Part shown: positions 16,784-27,911 of the stretch, one piece after another
How positions within the stretch are numbered: position 1 is the first letter of the stretch
How the letters are laid out: each line of letters opens with the position of its first letter
Notes under the pieces: model-generated
The model's input: the letters and a program-made list of their open reading frames with translations, nothing else
Told to the model about the DNA's origin: nothing
Databases searched by the model: none
DNA from: Mariniflexile gromovii
GTDB taxonomy: Bacteria > Bacteroidota > Bacteroidia > Flavobacteriales > Flavobacteriaceae
Reading direction: 5' to 3'
Length of the DNA stretch: 64,000 bases
NCBI RefSeq assembly: GCF_017814435.1
Contig: NZ_JAGJCB010000013.1
Span: 1 to 64,000, forward strand
Position numbers and translations under genes: made by a program

Positions 16784-17794
16784 TTAGAAAGAATAGATTG
16801 CTGCTAAAGTGAATGCAGCTAAGTTATCAGATGCAACTCCGTCGCTATCAATGAAGTTACCAAAAGCAGCTCCATTAGACCATGAGTCTAATCTGATCTC
16901 TGGCTTAAGAATTAAGTTATCTATAGCATAACTTCCTGTTAATGTAAGTCCTAGCACACTTGGTAAATCATCAACGTCTTTTACGTGATATCCAAAATAT
17001 TCACCTCTTAAACCAACACTGAAAGCTTCACTTGCAGCAAATTGTGGATACAAGGCGGCACCATAGAAACCAGCATCGTCATTATTTTGGTAAGCGGCAT
17101 TTAAACCTAAGAAGAAAGAGTCAGATACATCAAAACCACCTGTATAGTCGATTTCAAAACCTAAACCATCGTTATTACCACTGTCATAATAAAGGTTTAA
17201 AAACTGTCCTTTATAGCCTAATTGAGCACCTAAAGCATATTCACCAGTTGTAGAGGTATCATTGGTATCCCATGGGTTAGTGATGGCTAACATTAAACTT
17301 AAATCTTCAGATAAAGCAAAATCAGCTTTCAAGCCCATATGAGAGAAAGGTCCACTAGAAAATAAGTAAGATGTACTGTAGTTAAAGTTTGCTGCAGGAG
17401 CGATGACTTCGTATCCTAAGAAGGTATTCCATCTACCAAATGTTAACTTAGTGCTTTCAGATACATTCCAGTATACATACGCTTGATTTACAATACCGTC
17501 AACAATATCAGAATTAAAAGTAGCTCCAGCACCTCTAGGTCCCGTAACTAAATCTAGAACAGCACCTGCTTTTTCACCTTCATAGCTAGCTATAATATTC
17601 CCCATGCCCAAAGCAAAACCCGATTGTCCTGCAAAAGCAGTTCCAAATGAAGGAGCTTCGTCGTCAGGAGCGGTTAAATAAGTTTGATAATAAGCATCTA
17701 CACTACCACTTATAGATAATTTGGGTTTCTCATCTTCTTGTGCAAATAAAACCGTTGCCATAAAAAGCATTGAAAGGGTTATTAGTTTTTTCAT
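16784..17794 (-). CDS. Outer-membrane porin (bbp2/OmpL-like)
   Basis: A 336-aa protein with a Sec signal peptide (cleavage after MKKLITLSMLFMATVLFAQ) and alternating beta-strand pattern through to a C-terminal aromatic residue (AAIYSF), as expected for outer-membrane insertion. Segments such as ISGSVDAYYQTYL, NQAYVYWNVSESTKLTFGRW and PEIRLDSWSNG fit the putative beta-barrel porin-2 family. It is the first gene before amt copy 2, which suggests it admits ammonium or another small nitrogen solute through the outer membrane; this rests on context. The upstream region carries an inverted repeat with G/C runs (17873-17948). Confidence 0.85.
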   Translation of the reverse strand: MKKLITLSMLFMATVLFAQEDEKPKLSISGSVDAYYQTYLTAPDDEAPSFGTAFAGQSGFALGMGNIIASYEGEKAGAVLDLVTGPRGAGATFNSDIVDGIVNQAYVYWNVSESTKLTFGRWNTFLGYEVIAPAANFNYSTSYLFSSGPFSHMGLKADFALSEDLSLMLAITNPWDTNDTSTTGEYALGAQLGYKGQFLNLYYDSGNNDGLGFEIDYTGGFDVSDSFFLGLNAAYQNNDDAGFYGAALYPQFAASEAFSVGLRGEYFGYHVKDVDDLPSVLGLTLTGSYAIDNLILKPEIRLDSWSNGAAFGNFIDSDGVASDNLAAFTLAAIYSF

Positions 17795-17851
17795 AATGTT
17801 TAAAGTTTTTAAGTTATTAATTTTTATTGGTTATGTTCCTTAAGAATGACT

Positions 17852-17948
17852 CAAAACTATATTAAAAAAATTTAACCCCCTCAAAAAATAGGGTTGTTGT
17901 TTGTATTTTTGTGAATATTTCATTTTTTACCCTATTTTTTAGAGGGTA
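17852..17948 (-). promoter_or_regulatory. Porin promoter with inverted-repeat operator
   Basis: Reverse-strand -7 box TAGTTTTG (17852-17859). A run of five G begins 16 bp upstream of it, as in the glnK promoter. That run is part of a long inverted repeat: 17873-17894 (TAACCCCCTC..AATAGGGT) and 17929-17948 (ACCCTATTTTTTAGAGGGTA) pair over about 18 positions. Each arm is itself palindromic (TACCC-N11-GGGTA in the distal arm), so two dimer sites are plausible. The rest of the 457-bp gap up to gltB is AT-rich; the only other feature I see is the gltB promoter candidate. Confidence 0.5.
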
Positions 17949-18194
17949 TGTTTGGTTTTTTTTAAATTTTTGATTTTTTGACAAATGGTTTAATTGAATT
18001 ATTGTCAGTATTTTCCAATTTTTACTGATTTAATTAACATTAATTTGACTAATTGTTAACATAAATTCAGTAATCCTTAATTTATTCTATAATAATAGGT
18101 GTTGAATATTTATTAAAAAATGTCTTTATTATTGACATATAATTATTTTTAACTAAAGTTCACTTCTAAAATCGAAATAATATATTACTCTCTA

Positions 18195-18224
18195 TTGTTA
18201 TTCAAAAACAAGGTCTTACCTTAG
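18195..18224 (+). promoter_or_regulatory. Candidate gltB promoter
   Basis: TTG (18195-18197), a 19-bp spacer and TACCTTAG (18217-18224) fit the Bacteroidetes -33/-7 pattern with one deviation in the -7 box. It lies 38 bp upstream of the preferred gltB start. Confidence 0.45.
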
Positions 18225-18261
18225 CGTTTCAACTCAATTTTTAAACCAATATTTGTTGATT

Positions 18262-21200
18262 ATGCTGAAGAAACAAGGAATGTATTTGCCTGAATTCGAA
18301 CACGAAAATTGTGGTGCAGGTTTTATTTGTAATCTAAAAGGAGAGAAAACAAATCAAATTATCCACGATGCGTTAGAAATTCTAGTAAAGTTAGAGCACC
18401 GTGGTGGTGTAAGTGCTGATGGAAAAACTGGCGATGGCGCTGGTTTGTTAATTGATATTCCTCACGATTATTTCAAACGTGTATGTAATTTTGCCATTCC
18501 TGGACAAAGGGAATATGCAGTAGGTATGGTTTTTTTACCAAAAGTAACTAACCAATATCAATTTTGTAAAGATACTTTTGAAAAGGAAATAAAAGAACAA
18601 GGACTTTCAATTTTAGGATGGAGACAGGTACCTGTAGATTCTTCCCAATTGGGAGAAATAGCTGCTGCTTCAGAACCAAATATTGAACAAATTTTTATTG
18701 GAAAAACTGATGATATAACCGAAGCTGTTTTTAAAGCGAAATTATATGCTGCTCGTAAAATTACCGAACACGCTATTAGAGAATCTAAAATCTCTGAAAG
18801 CGGTTATTTTTACCTGCCTAGTTTATCTACTACAACCCTTATCTATAAAGGTATCATTATGCCTGAAGATATTGGGCCGTATTATACCGATTTACAGCAA
18901 ATAGATTTGGTAACGCGTTTAGCACTGGTTCACCAGCGTTTCTCTACCAACACGATGCCTACTTGGGAACTGGCACAACCGTTCCGTTTTATGTGTCAGA
19001 ATGGAGAGATAAATACGCTGCGTGGTAACGTAAGTAGAATGCGCGTGCGTGAAGAAATCATGAAAAGTGAGGTTTTCGGTCCGCAAATAGAAAAATTATT
19101 CCCAATTATATTACCAGGAAAATCAGATTCTGCATCTATGGATATGGTGGTTGAATTGTTGACTCATACCGACAGGTCATTACCAGAAATTATGATGATG
19201 ATGATTCCTGAAGCTTGGGAAAAACATAAAACCATGTCTGAAGAGCGTAAAGCGTTTTATGAATACAACGCATGTATTATGGAAGCTTGGGACGGTCCTG
19301 CTTCGGTACCGTTTACAGATGGTGACTATATTGGAGCTTTATTAGACAGAAACGGTTTAAGACCTTCTAGATATACCATTACAAAAAGCGGTAAATTAAT
19401 CATGGCATCAGAAATTGGTGTTGTTGATATTGCCCCTGAAGACGTAGAAAGACACGGTAGATTGGAACCAGGAAAAATGTTCTTGGTAGACATGAATGAA
19501 GGACGTATTATTGAAGATGAAGAAATTAAAAGTAAAATTGTTTCTGAAAGACCTTATAAAGAATGGTTAAGCAAAACACGTTTACATTTAAAAGACGTTC
19601 CTTACACTAACGAAACGTGCCCAATAGAAACCATCGATATCAAAACACGCCAACGTTTGTTTAACTATACGTTTGAAGATATTCAGGAAGTTATTACGCC
19701 TATGGCAGTTTCTGGTAAAGAGGCTTTAGGTTCTATGGGTATTGATACACCTTTGGCAGTATTGTCTGATAGACCACAACTTATATCAAACTATTTTAAA
19801 CAACTGTTCGCACAAGTTACCAACCCGCCTTTAGATGGTATTCGTGAAGAAATTGTTACCGATATTGCCTTAAACTTAGGGAAAGACAGAAATATTTTCA
19901 GTATAACTGAAAGACAATGTAGAAAACTACGAATTCAAAATCCTGTTATTTCTAACGCCGATTTAGAAAAAATTAGAAGCATTTCCATAGAAGCGTTTAA
20001 AGCTGAAACCATCCATATTTTATATCCAAAAGCACAAGGGCTTAATGGTCTTGAAGATGCTTTGGAAGATATGATAACTCAAGTTTCAAAAGCTATTGAT
20101 AGAGGTGTAAACATCATCATTCTTTCTGATAGGGGCGTAAATAAAGATTTTGCACCAATTCCTGCGCTTTTAGCTTGTTCTTATGTAAACCATCAAATGA
20201 ACCGTTTACGCAAGCGTTCTTATTTTGATATCATTATCGAATCTGCTGAACCACGTGAACCGCATCATTTTGCCACCTTATTTGGTTATGGTGCAAGTGC
20301 CATCAACCCTTACATGGTAAACGAAATCATCCGTTCACAAGTAAAAGAAGGTTTCATTACAGGTATGGACGAAGACAAAGCGGTTAACAACTTTAACAAA
20401 GCTATCGGGTCTGGTATCTTAAAAATCATGAATAAAATTGGAATCTCTACGCTTCACTCGTACAGAGGTTCTCAAATTTTCGAAATAGTAGGTTTCAATT
20501 CAGCTTTTGTTGAAAAATATTTCCCATATACAGCATCAAGAATTGAAGGTATCGGGCTTTATGAAATTGAAAAAGAAATTACCGAACGTTACAAATACGC
20601 ATACCCAGATAATTTAATTGATAAACGTTTAGGTTTAAATATTGGAGGCGATTATAGATGGAGACGTAATGGCGAGCGCCATATGTTCAACCCAACTACC
20701 GTTGCTAAATTACAACAAGCTGTTAGGTTAAGCGACCAAGCTAGTTATGATGTGTATTCAAAAGCCATCAATGAACAGTCTGAAAATTTAATGACCATTC
20801 GTGGATTATTTGAATTTGATAAACTAGATCCAATTCCATTAGAAGAAGTAGAACCTTGGACAGAAATTGTAAAACGTTTCAAAACGGGAGCGATGTCTTA
20901 CGGTTCTATTTCCAGAGAAGCCCACGAAAACTTAGCCATTGCCATGAATCGTATTGGAGGAAAATCCAATTCTGGTGAAGGTGGTGAGGATAGAAAGCGT
21001 TTCCACCCAGATTTAAATGGTGATAGCCGTAACTCTGCTATTAAACAGGTAGCATCGGGTCGTTTTGGGGTAACCTCACATTATTTGACCAATGCTAAGG
21101 AAATTCAAATTAAAATGGCTCAGGGAGCTAAACCTGGTGAAGGTGGACAGTTACCTGGCGAAAAAGTATTGCCATGGATTGCTGCGGCACGTAACTCAAC

Positions 21201-22776
21201 CCCGTTTGTAGGGTTGATTTCACCGCCACCGCATCACGATATTTATTCTATTGAAGATTTAGCACAATTAATTTTCGACTTAAAAAATGCGAATCGCGAA
21301 GCTAGAATCAATGTGAAATTGGTATCTGAAGTTGGTGTTGGTACCATTGCTGCCGGTGTAGCAAAAGCCAAAGCCGATGTGGTATTAATTGCTGGTTACG
21401 ATGGTGGTACAGGAGCTTCTCCGTTAACTTCATTAAAACACGCTGGTTTACCTTGGGAACTTGGTTTAGCCGAAGCCCAACAAACCTTGGTTTTAAATAA
21501 CCTAAGAAGTAGAATTGTTGTAGAATGTGATGGTCAATTAAAAACAGGTCGTGATGTTGCTATTGCTGCATTATTGGGTGCTGAAGAGTTTGGTTTTGCA
21601 ACCGCTCCTTTAGTAGCCTCTGGATGTATCATGATGCGTAAGTGTCACTTAAATACATGTCCTGTTGGTATCGCCACTCAAGATAAAGAATTGCGTAAAA
21701 ACTTTAAGGGCACACCAGAACATGTTATTAACTTCTTCTACTACATTGCTGAAGAATTAAGAGGTATCATGGCGCAATTAGGGTTTAGAACACTGGCTGA
21801 AATGGTTGGTCAAACCCACAAAATTAACGCAAACAAAGCTATCAAACATTACAAAGCAAAAGGCTTAGACTTATCGGCTATTTTACACCGTCCAGAAGCC
21901 TACAAGCTTATGACTGTTAAAAATACTGAAAAGCAAGATCATAATTTAGATGATGTTCTTGATTTTAAAATATTAAAAGATTCTCACAGAGCATTATACA
22001 GAAAAGAGAAAATGACTTTTTCTTATCCAATACACAATACAGATCGTACGGTGGGTGCTATAGTTAGTAATGAAATATCAAAAATATACGGTCATTTAGG
22101 ATTGCCTGAAGATACACTTAACGTGAACTTCACAGGATCTGCTGGTCAAAGTTTTGGAGCTTTTGGAGCTAATGGCTTAACCTTCACTTTAGAAGGAAAC
22201 ACAAACGATTATTTAGGAAAAGGATTGTCTGGTGCTAAACTAATTGTGAAAAAACCAGCTAAAGCCGATTTTATAGCAGAAAACAACATCATTGTTGGTA
22301 ACGTTTGTTTATTCGGTGCTATTCAAGGTGAAGCCTATATAAACGGAATCGCTGGCGAGCGTTTTGCCGTTAGAAATTCTGGTGCTGTTACCGTAGTAGA
22401 AGGTCTAGGAGATCATGGATGTGAATATATGACTGGTGGAAAAGTAGTAGTTCTTGGTAAAACAGGAAGAAACTTTGCAGCAGGTATGAGTGGTGGTATT
22501 GCGTATGTTTACGACCCTGAAAATAAATTCACAAATGGTTTATGTAATACCGAAACCATTGAATTTGAAGAGGTTTTAAATGAAGATGCTCAAGATTTAA
22601 AAGAATTAATTGAAAAACACGTTCTGTACACCAATAGTAACAGAGGTAAAGAATTATTAGCAAACTGGGAAACTAGCTTGAAAAATTTCGTAAAAGTGAT
22701 GCCTACCGAATACAAAAAAGCATTAAAACGCTTAGAAACTGAAGTACAACAGGTAGAAGAACTAACAATAGCATAA
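18262..22776 (+). CDS. gltB: Glutamate synthase large subunit
   Basis: A 1504-aa product from ATG at 18262; the frame stays open upstream to a TTG at 18253, and a second ATG lies at 18280. After propeptide removal the catalytic cysteine is Cys17 (HENCGAGF), which starts the glutaminase domain. The central and FMN-binding synthase domains follow; the [3Fe-4S] cysteines are in [16 protein letters not shown] near residue 1121, and the C-terminal GXGXG beta-helix ([21 protein letters not shown]) is intact. It transfers the glutamine amide to 2-oxoglutarate, making glutamate. It is 4 bp from gltD, and divergent from the ammonium uptake genes whose product it helps assimilate. Confidence 0.97.
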   Translation: MLKKQGMYLPEFEHENCGAGFICNLKGEKTNQIIHDALEILVKLEHRGGVSADGKTGDGAGLLIDIPHDYFKRVCNFAIPGQREYAVGMVFLPKVTNQYQFCKDTFEKEIKEQGLSILGWRQVPVDSSQLGEIAAASEPNIEQIFIGKTDDITEAVFKAKLYAARKITEHAIRESKISESGYFYLPSLSTTTLIYKGIIMPEDIGPYYTDLQQIDLVTRLALVHQRFSTNTMPTWELAQPFRFMCQNGEINTLRGNVSRMRVREEIMKSEVFGPQIEKLFPIILPGKSDSASMDMVVELLTHTDRSLPEIMMMMIPEAWEKHKTMSEERKAFYEYNACIMEAWDGPASVPFTDGDYIGALLDRNGLRPSRYTITKSGKLIMASEIGVVDIAPEDVERHGRLEPGKMFLVDMNEGRIIEDEEIKSKIVSERPYKEWLSKTRLHLKDVPYTNETCPIETIDIKTRQRLFNYTFEDIQEVITPMAVSGKEALGSMGIDTPLAVLSDRPQLISNYFKQLFAQVTNPPLDGIREEIVTDIALNLGKDRNIFSITERQCRKLRIQNPVISNADLEKIRSISIEAFKAETIHILYPKAQGLNGLEDALEDMITQVSKAIDRGVNIIILSDRGVNKDFAPIPALLACSYVNHQMNRLRKRSYFDIIIESAEPREPHHFATLFGYGASAINPYMVNEIIRSQVKEGFITGMDEDKAVNNFNKAIGSGILKIMNKIGISTLHSYRGSQIFEIVGFNSAFVEKYFPYTASRIEGIGLYEIEKEITERYKYAYPDNLIDKRLGLNIGGDYRWRRNGERHMFNPTTVAKLQQAVRLSDQASYDVYSKAINEQSENLMTIRGLFEFDKLDPIPLEEVEPWTEIVKRFKTGAMSYGSISREAHENLAIAMNRIGGKSNSGEGGEDRKRFHPDLNGDSRNSAIKQVASGRFGVTSHYLTNAKEIQIKMAQGAKPGEGGQLPGEKVLPWIAAARNSTPFVGLISPPPHHDIYSIEDLAQLIFDLKNANREARINVKLVSEVGVGTIAAGVAKAKADVVLIAGYDGGTGASPLTSLKHAGLPWELGLAEAQQTLVLNNLRSRIVVECDGQLKTGRDVAIAALLGAEEFGFATAPLVASGCIMMRKCHLNTCPVGIATQDKELRKNFKGTPEHVINFFYYIAEELRGIMAQLGFRTLAEMVGQTHKINANKAIKHYKAKGLDLSAILHRPEAYKLMTVKNTEKQDHNLDDVLDFKILKDSHRALYRKEKMTFSYPIHNTDRTVGAIVSNEISKIYGHLGLPEDTLNVNFTGSAGQSFGAFGANGLTFTLEGNTNDYLGKGLSGAKLIVKKPAKADFIAENNIIVGNVCLFGAIQGEAYINGIAGERFAVRNSGAVTVVEGLGDHGCEYMTGGKVVVLGKTGRNFAAGMSGGIAYVYDPENKFTNGLCNTETIEFEEVLNEDAQDLKELIEKHVLYTNSNRGKELLANWETSLKNFVKVMPTEYKKALKRLETEVQQVEELTIA

Positions 22777-22780
22777 TGTC

Positions 22781-24244
22781 ATGGGAAAAGTAACAGGATT
22801 TAAAGAATTTGAAAGACAAGATGAAAGTAATGCGCCCGTGCCAGAGCGTATTAAACACTATAATGAATTTACCATTCCTTTAAGTAATGAGGAAATTACC
22901 AAACAAGGATCACGTTGTATGGATTGTGGAATTCCATTTTGCCACAGTGGTTGCCCACTTGGTAATTTAATACCAGATTTCAATCATATGGTTCACCAAG
23001 GGGAATGGCAAAAAGCCTCATGGTTATTGCATGCTACCAACAATTTTCCAGAGTTTACAGGCCGTTTATGTCCTGCACCTTGCGAAAAATCATGTGTACT
23101 GGGCATTATTGAAGAACCCGTTTCTATTGAAAACATTGAAAAACAAATTGTAGAGCGCGCCTTTAAAGAAGGTTGGATAAAACCACAGCCACCAAAAACA
23201 AGAACAGGCAAAACCATTGCCATTGTAGGTTCTGGTCCTGCTGGTTTAGCAGCGGCTCAACAATTAAACAGAGCAGGGCATACAGTTACTGTTTTTGAGA
23301 GAGATGATGAAGTTGGAGGTTTATTGCGTTACGGAATTCCTAATTTCAAAATGGAAAAAGGTATAATAGACCGTAGAATTGCCATTTTAGAAGCTGAAGG
23401 CATTATATTTAAAACCAATGTAAATGTTGGGGAAAATTATGATGTTGAAGAACTTAAAAAATTTGATGCTGTTGTACTTTGTGGTGGTGCTACCGTAAGA
23501 AGAGGTTTGCCTACTCCCGGTGCCGATGCCGATGGTGTGGTACAAGCCATGGATTTCTTAACCCAACAAACCAAAGTATTATTTGGTAAAGAAGTAAAAG
23601 ACCAAGTTTTAGCAACCGATAAGCATGTCATTGTAATTGGAGGTGGTGATACAGGTTCGGATTGTGTTGGTACATCGAATCGTCATGGAGCAAAATCGGT
23701 AGTGAATTTTGAAATCATGCCAAAACCTCCAGGACACCGTTCGCCTACAACTCCTTGGCCTTTTTGGCCATTACAATTAAAAACATCGTCTTCACACGAA
23801 GAAGGTGTAGAGCGTAATTGGCTAATAAACACTAAAGAGTTTATAAAAGATGAGAGTGGTAAATTAACTGCCTTAAAAACGGTAAATGTGGAGTGGAAAA
23901 TGGTACCTGGTGAACGTCCTCAATTAATAGAAATTGCAGGAACTGAAAAAACATGGCCTTGTGATTTAGCATTGCTTGCCTTAGGTTTTACAGGACCAGA
24001 AAGTACCATTGCAGATAAATTAGGTATTGAAAAAGATGCCCGTTCTAACTACAAAGCGGAATATGGCAAATATCAAACTAATATCCCTAATATATTTACG
24101 GCTGGCGATATGCGTCGCGGTCAATCGCTAATTGTTTGGGCAATATCTGAAGGTCGTGAAGCGGCCCGTCAAGTGGATATTTACTTAATGGGTAAATCAG
24201 ATTTACCTACTAAAAACGAAATAGACGATTTAGTAGCTTTATAA
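22781..24244 (+). CDS. gltD: Glutamate synthase small subunit
   Basis: A 487-aa NADPH-dependent FAD subunit that feeds electrons to GltB. N-terminal cysteine blocks for [4Fe-4S] clusters are MDCGIPFCHSGCPLGN and CPAPCEKSCVLGI. The FAD motif GSGPAGLAAA and the NADPH motif GGGDTGSDC follow, and the final FAD-binding segment is FTAGDMRRGQSLIVWAI. It is the second gene of gltBD, 4 bp after gltB, ending at a terminator. Confidence 0.97.
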   Translation: MGKVTGFKEFERQDESNAPVPERIKHYNEFTIPLSNEEITKQGSRCMDCGIPFCHSGCPLGNLIPDFNHMVHQGEWQKASWLLHATNNFPEFTGRLCPAPCEKSCVLGIIEEPVSIENIEKQIVERAFKEGWIKPQPPKTRTGKTIAIVGSGPAGLAAAQQLNRAGHTVTVFERDDEVGGLLRYGIPNFKMEKGIIDRRIAILEAEGIIFKTNVNVGENYDVEELKKFDAVVLCGGATVRRGLPTPGADADGVVQAMDFLTQQTKVLFGKEVKDQVLATDKHVIVIGGGDTGSDCVGTSNRHGAKSVVNFEIMPKPPGHRSPTTPWPFWPLQLKTSSSHEEGVERNWLINTKEFIKDESGKLTALKTVNVEWKMVPGERPQLIEIAGTEKTWPCDLALLALGFTGPESTIADKLGIEKDARSNYKAEYGKYQTNIPNIFTAGDMRRGQSLIVWAISEGREAARQVDIYLMGKSDLPTKNEIDDLVAL

Positions 24245-24263
24245 TATTATTTTATATTTTAAA

Positions 24264-24299
24264 AAAAGCCCTTTATTATTTTTAGTAAAGGGTTTTTTT
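24264..24299 (+). terminator. Terminator of gltBD
   Basis: Stem CCCTTTA / TAAAGGG (24269-24275 with 24286-24292), flanked by an A run on the left and seven T on the right. It lies 20 bp after the gltD stop. Confidence 0.88.
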
Positions 24300-24431
24300 A
24301 TATCAAATTCATAAATTACCACCTTTTATATTATAAATAACACAAAACCATTAAAATTTAAATCATTTTAAAATTTATTTAACATAATAAAAAGTGTTAA
24401 ATATTATATTTGCGATTATTAAATTTTTTAG

Positions 24432-24728
24432 ATGTACAAAAATACAATAGCAGTATTCTTCACAATAATATTTATGGCACTCATAGTAGCGCCTACAGTA
24501 ATTGTTGCGTTAGATGATTCTATTGACACTTCTATTTTTTATTCAATAGCTGAAGAAGAAGAGAATTGTAAATCTAAAAATTTAGTGTCTCCATTTTCAT
24601 TACAAAACAATGATGTTTTGGCCGGTTTCAAACTAAAAACACATCAGTTTTTCAGTTACCGCTTTAAAAATTACCCAAAACCCCATCTCAATTTAATTTC
24701 CCCGCCTCCAGAGCAATTCATATTATAA
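24432..24728 (+). CDS. Small hypothetical protein with N-terminal TM/signal
   Basis: A 98-aa product with a hydrophobic N-terminal segment (IAVFFTIIFMALIVAPTVIV), an acidic stretch (SIAEEEENCKSK) and a C-terminal PHLNLISPPPEQF motif. I do not recognise a named family. Small proteins with the same Pro-rich end occur in Flavobacteriaceae to my knowledge, but I cannot confirm that here. TATATTTG (24405-24412) is a candidate -7 box 20 bp upstream. It precedes the SulP gene by 89 bp in the same direction and may be the leader gene of the carbon-uptake cluster. Confidence 0.6.
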   Translation: MYKNTIAVFFTIIFMALIVAPTVIVALDDSIDTSIFYSIAEEEENCKSKNLVSPFSLQNNDVLAGFKLKTHQFFSYRFKNYPKPHLNLISPPPEQFIL

Positions 24729-24817
24729 TTTCGGTTTTTTTCTGACTTTAAAAAAAGTCAATTAATCACGTTTAATAACTCTTGGTTTTTTAATCTAGAG
24801 TAAAATAATATTGTAAT

Positions 24818-26410
24818 ATGTTTAAAACTATTAAAAGCGACTTGCCTGCAAGTCTAGTTGTATTTTTTGTTGCCTTACCCTTATGTTTGGGTATTGCTTT
24901 AGCCAGTGGTGCACCCTTATTCTCGGGTTTAATTGCTGGTATTATTGGTGGAATTGTTGTTGGGGGCTTAAGTGGCTCTAATGTTGGCGTTAGTGGACCT
25001 GCAGCTGGTTTAGCCGCCATAGTTTTAACTGCTATTGGTACTTTGGGCGGTTATCAGAATTTTTTAGTTGCTGTTGTATTAGGTGGTGTCATTCAATTAC
25101 TTTTTGGTGTCTTAAAGGCTGGAGTTATTGGGTATTACTTCCCTTCTTCGGTTATCAAAGGTATGCTAACCGGTATTGGAATTATCATCATATTAAAACA
25201 AATACCTCATTTTTTTGGTTATGATAACGAGCCAGAGGGGGCCGATAGCTTTATAGAAGCATCAGGCGAAAACACATTTACCGCCATTCTTCATATTACA
25301 GATAATATTACTTTAGGTTCTATGGTTATTGGACTTATTGGCTTAGGGGTTATCCTTTTTTGGGATTTGATCCTTTCAAAAAAAGCTAAGTTTTTTAAAG
25401 TTATACAAGGTCCTTTAGTTGCTGTGGTTTTAGGAATTATATATGTTGTAGTTACAAGCGGTAACGAATCATTGGCTATTTTACCAAAACATTTAGTAAG
25501 CGTACCTATTCCAGAAGATGCTACGTCTTTTTTGAATCAGTTTAGCTTCCCTAATTTTGCAGCTATCACCAATTCTGAGGTATGGGTAATTGCCTTTACC
25601 ATAGCTTTAGTAGCCAGTTTGGAAACATTATTATGTGTGGAAGCAACGGATAAATTAGACCCACATAAAAATGTTACCCCTACCAACAGAGAATTATTAG
25701 CTCAAGGAACTGGAAACATTATTTCTGGTTTAATAGGAGGTTTACCTATAACGCAAGTAATTGTTAGAAGCTCAGCGAATATACAATCTGGTGGGCAATC
25801 AAAATTATCTGCTATCATACATGGATTCTTGCTGTTAATTTCTGTAATTGTAATTCCTAGGTTACTAAACATGATTCCATTATCTGTTTTAGCTGCCATT
25901 TTATTGGTGGTAGGTTATAAACTAGCTAAACCAAAACTATTTAAAACCATGTACCAATTAGGTTGGAAACAATGGCTGCCTTTTATTACAACAGTATTGG
26001 GTATTGTTTTCACAGATTTGTTAGTTGGAATAGGTTTAGGGCTTATGGTTGGTATTGTAGTTATCCTACTTAAAAGCTACCAAAACTCACATTTCCTTCA
26101 TATTGAAGACAAAAGTAATGGTAAGCATAAAATAAAAATGACGCTTGCAGAAGAAGTAACCTTTTTTAACAAAGGAGCTATTCTTAAAGAATTGGATAGC
26201 TTACCCAGAGATACGTATTTAGAATTAGACCTTATCAAAACCCGCTATTTAGATTATGATATTATAGAAATTCTTGAGGATTTCCTTCATAAAGCAAGTG
26301 AAAGAAATATCGATATTAAATTGGTATCTAAACGTGGCATTGAAGAGAACCCAGCTAGTTTTATAGAGTTTTTTAGAACAAGACCTAAGTCTAAATTAAG
26401 TTTAAGCTAG
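24818..26410 (+). CDS. SulP family anion transporter 1
   Basis: A 530-aa transporter with ten or more membrane helices, starting SDLPASLVVFFVALPLCLGIALASGAPL, with the SulP signature region SGPAAGLAAIV near residue 60. The C-terminal 90 residues form a STAS-like domain (EEVTFFNKGAILKELDSLP ... YLELDLIKTRYLDYDIIEIL). SulP proteins carry sulfate, bicarbonate or other anions. Because this gene is followed by a universal stress protein gene (5 bp) and a beta-carbonic anhydrase gene, bicarbonate is the likeliest substrate, by context only. Confidence 0.93.
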   Translation: MFKTIKSDLPASLVVFFVALPLCLGIALASGAPLFSGLIAGIIGGIVVGGLSGSNVGVSGPAAGLAAIVLTAIGTLGGYQNFLVAVVLGGVIQLLFGVLKAGVIGYYFPSSVIKGMLTGIGIIIILKQIPHFFGYDNEPEGADSFIEASGENTFTAILHITDNITLGSMVIGLIGLGVILFWDLILSKKAKFFKVIQGPLVAVVLGIIYVVVTSGNESLAILPKHLVSVPIPEDATSFLNQFSFPNFAAITNSEVWVIAFTIALVASLETLLCVEATDKLDPHKNVTPTNRELLAQGTGNIISGLIGGLPITQVIVRSSANIQSGGQSKLSAIIHGFLLLISVIVIPRLLNMIPLSVLAAILLVVGYKLAKPKLFKTMYQLGWKQWLPFITTVLGIVFTDLLVGIGLGLMVGIVVILLKSYQNSHFLHIEDKSNGKHKIKMTLAEEVTFFNKGAILKELDSLPRDTYLELDLIKTRYLDYDIIEILEDFLHKASERNIDIKLVSKRGIEENPASFIEFFRTRPKSKLSLS

Positions 26411-26415
26411 GCATC

Positions 26416-27234
26416 ATGAAAAAGAACAAATACAACATAGTGGTGCTTGCAGATTTAAAAAAATCTGTAAACACCACTTTAAAAAGCGCTGTGAGTCTAG
26501 CTAAAATGATTGATGGCGAAGTAAGTTTTTTTTATGTTAAAAACGCAGCTAAGGTGGTAGATAGAGACAACCAACTTTCTGCAATTCGTAGTATCAATCA
26601 CGATTATACGGCAACGGATAAGAAAATAAAAAAGATAGTTGAATCTGTTTCCAGCGAGTTTCAGGTTCCTATAAACTATTCATTTTCTTTTGGTAATGTT
26701 AAGCACGAAATAGATGATTATATAAAAGAAAACAAACCCGATATTATTGTTTTAGGAAAGAAAACATCAAATTCACTAAATTTGATTGGTGATAATATTA
26801 CTAAATTTGTTTTAAAACAATATCACGGTACTATTTTTATAGCAGATACCAACAATATTTTGGACCCTAATAATAAAATATCTTTAGGGGTACTGAACAA
26901 TACGGAAACACTGTTAAATACCAGTATAGCAGAAGACTTATTGGTATATGCCCAAAAGCCCATAAAATCTTTTAAAATAGTTGATAAATCGGATACATTG
27001 GATGAGGTTAATAGCGCTTCAGAAATTAACACCATAGATTATGTTTTTGAACAAAATGATAATTCCATCGATAATCTATCAAACTACATAACAAAAAATA
27101 ATATCAATTTGTTGTGTTTTGATAGAATGGAGGAAAAATCTAATGCAGCAAAAAAAAATATTAGAGCCATTATAAACAAAGTTAACGTCTCGCTACTGTT
27201 ACCAGGAAACCAAAATCATTCATTACAACAATAA
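26416..27234 (+). CDS. Universal stress protein, tandem domain
   Basis: A 272-aa soluble protein with a UspA-like N-terminal domain: a first strand YNIVVLADLKKSVNTTLKSAVSLAKMI, then a nucleotide-binding-like PDIIVLGKKTSN segment. A diverged second half ends in NVSLLLPGN. UspA proteins bind ATP or signal energy state. It sits between SulP 1 and carbonic anhydrase (5 and 31 bp gaps), so it may regulate bicarbonate transport; that is inference. Confidence 0.8.
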   Translation: MKKNKYNIVVLADLKKSVNTTLKSAVSLAKMIDGEVSFFYVKNAAKVVDRDNQLSAIRSINHDYTATDKKIKKIVESVSSEFQVPINYSFSFGNVKHEIDDYIKENKPDIIVLGKKTSNSLNLIGDNITKFVLKQYHGTIFIADTNNILDPNNKISLGVLNNTETLLNTSIAEDLLVYAQKPIKSFKIVDKSDTLDEVNSASEINTIDYVFEQNDNSIDNLSNYITKNNINLLCFDRMEEKSNAAKKNIRAIINKVNVSLLLPGNQNHSLQQ

Positions 27235-27265
27235 CCATTTACATAAATTAAAAAGTAAAAATATT

Positions 27266-27895
27266 ATGAAAGCACATACAAGAGAAACCCAGGCAACCAT
27301 GACCCCTCAAAAATCTTTACAATTTCTAAAAGAAGGCAATGTAAGGTTTCAAAATAATTTAAAAGCAAACCGTAACTTGTTAGAGCAAGTTAACGATACC
27401 AGTGAAGGACAATTCCCTTTCGCAACCATTTTAAGCTGTATTGATTCTAGAGTTTCGGCTGAATTGGTTTTCGACCAAGGTTTAGGCGATATTTTCAGTG
27501 TTCGTATTGCGGGTAATTTTGTAAACGAAGACATTTTAGGAAGCATGGAGTTTGCCTGTAAGTTAGCTGGAACTAAACTAATCGTGGTTTTAGGGCATAC
27601 AAGCTGTGGTGCAGTAAAAGGCGCTTGCGATGATGCCAAACTTGGAAATTTAACATCCATGTTAAGCAAAATAAAACCTGCTGTAGAAGCTGTTACAGAA
27701 CCTGCAGATAAAAGCCAAAGAAATTCTAAAAACTTAGAATTTGTAGATAACGTTGCAGAAAAAAATGTACATATCGCTATTGAAAACATTAGAATGCAAA
27801 GCCCTATATTAAAAGAAATGGAAGACAATAACGAAATTGATATTGTTGGAGCTATGTACGACATCAATACAGGTGCTGTAGCATTTTTTGAATAA
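27266..27895 (+). CDS. Beta-carbonic anhydrase
   Basis: A 209-aa enzyme interconverting CO2 and bicarbonate. The zinc ligands of the beta class are present: Cys and Asp of SCIDSRVS near residue 61, and His and Cys of LGHTSCGAVKGAC near residue 115. No signal peptide is evident, so it should be cytosolic. Being inside a two-SulP cluster, it likely works with bicarbonate uptake to supply carboxylases such as Ppc. The next gene's long frame overlaps its stop, but the preferred start of that gene lies 17 bp downstream. Confidence 0.94.
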   Translation: MKAHTRETQATMTPQKSLQFLKEGNVRFQNNLKANRNLLEQVNDTSEGQFPFATILSCIDSRVSAELVFDQGLGDIFSVRIAGNFVNEDILGSMEFACKLAGTKLIVVLGHTSCGAVKGACDDAKLGNLTSMLSKIKPAVEAVTEPADKSQRNSKNLEFVDNVAEKNVHIAIENIRMQSPILKEMEDNNEIDIVGAMYDINTGAVAFFE

Positions 27896-27911
27896 ACGAT
27901 ATAAAAATATT

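Noticed and set aside
27349-27867. 172-codon antisense frame over carbonic anhydrase
   Set aside because: It is a shadow of a clear carbonic anhydrase with all zinc ligands; the antisense product has no domain and no promoter.
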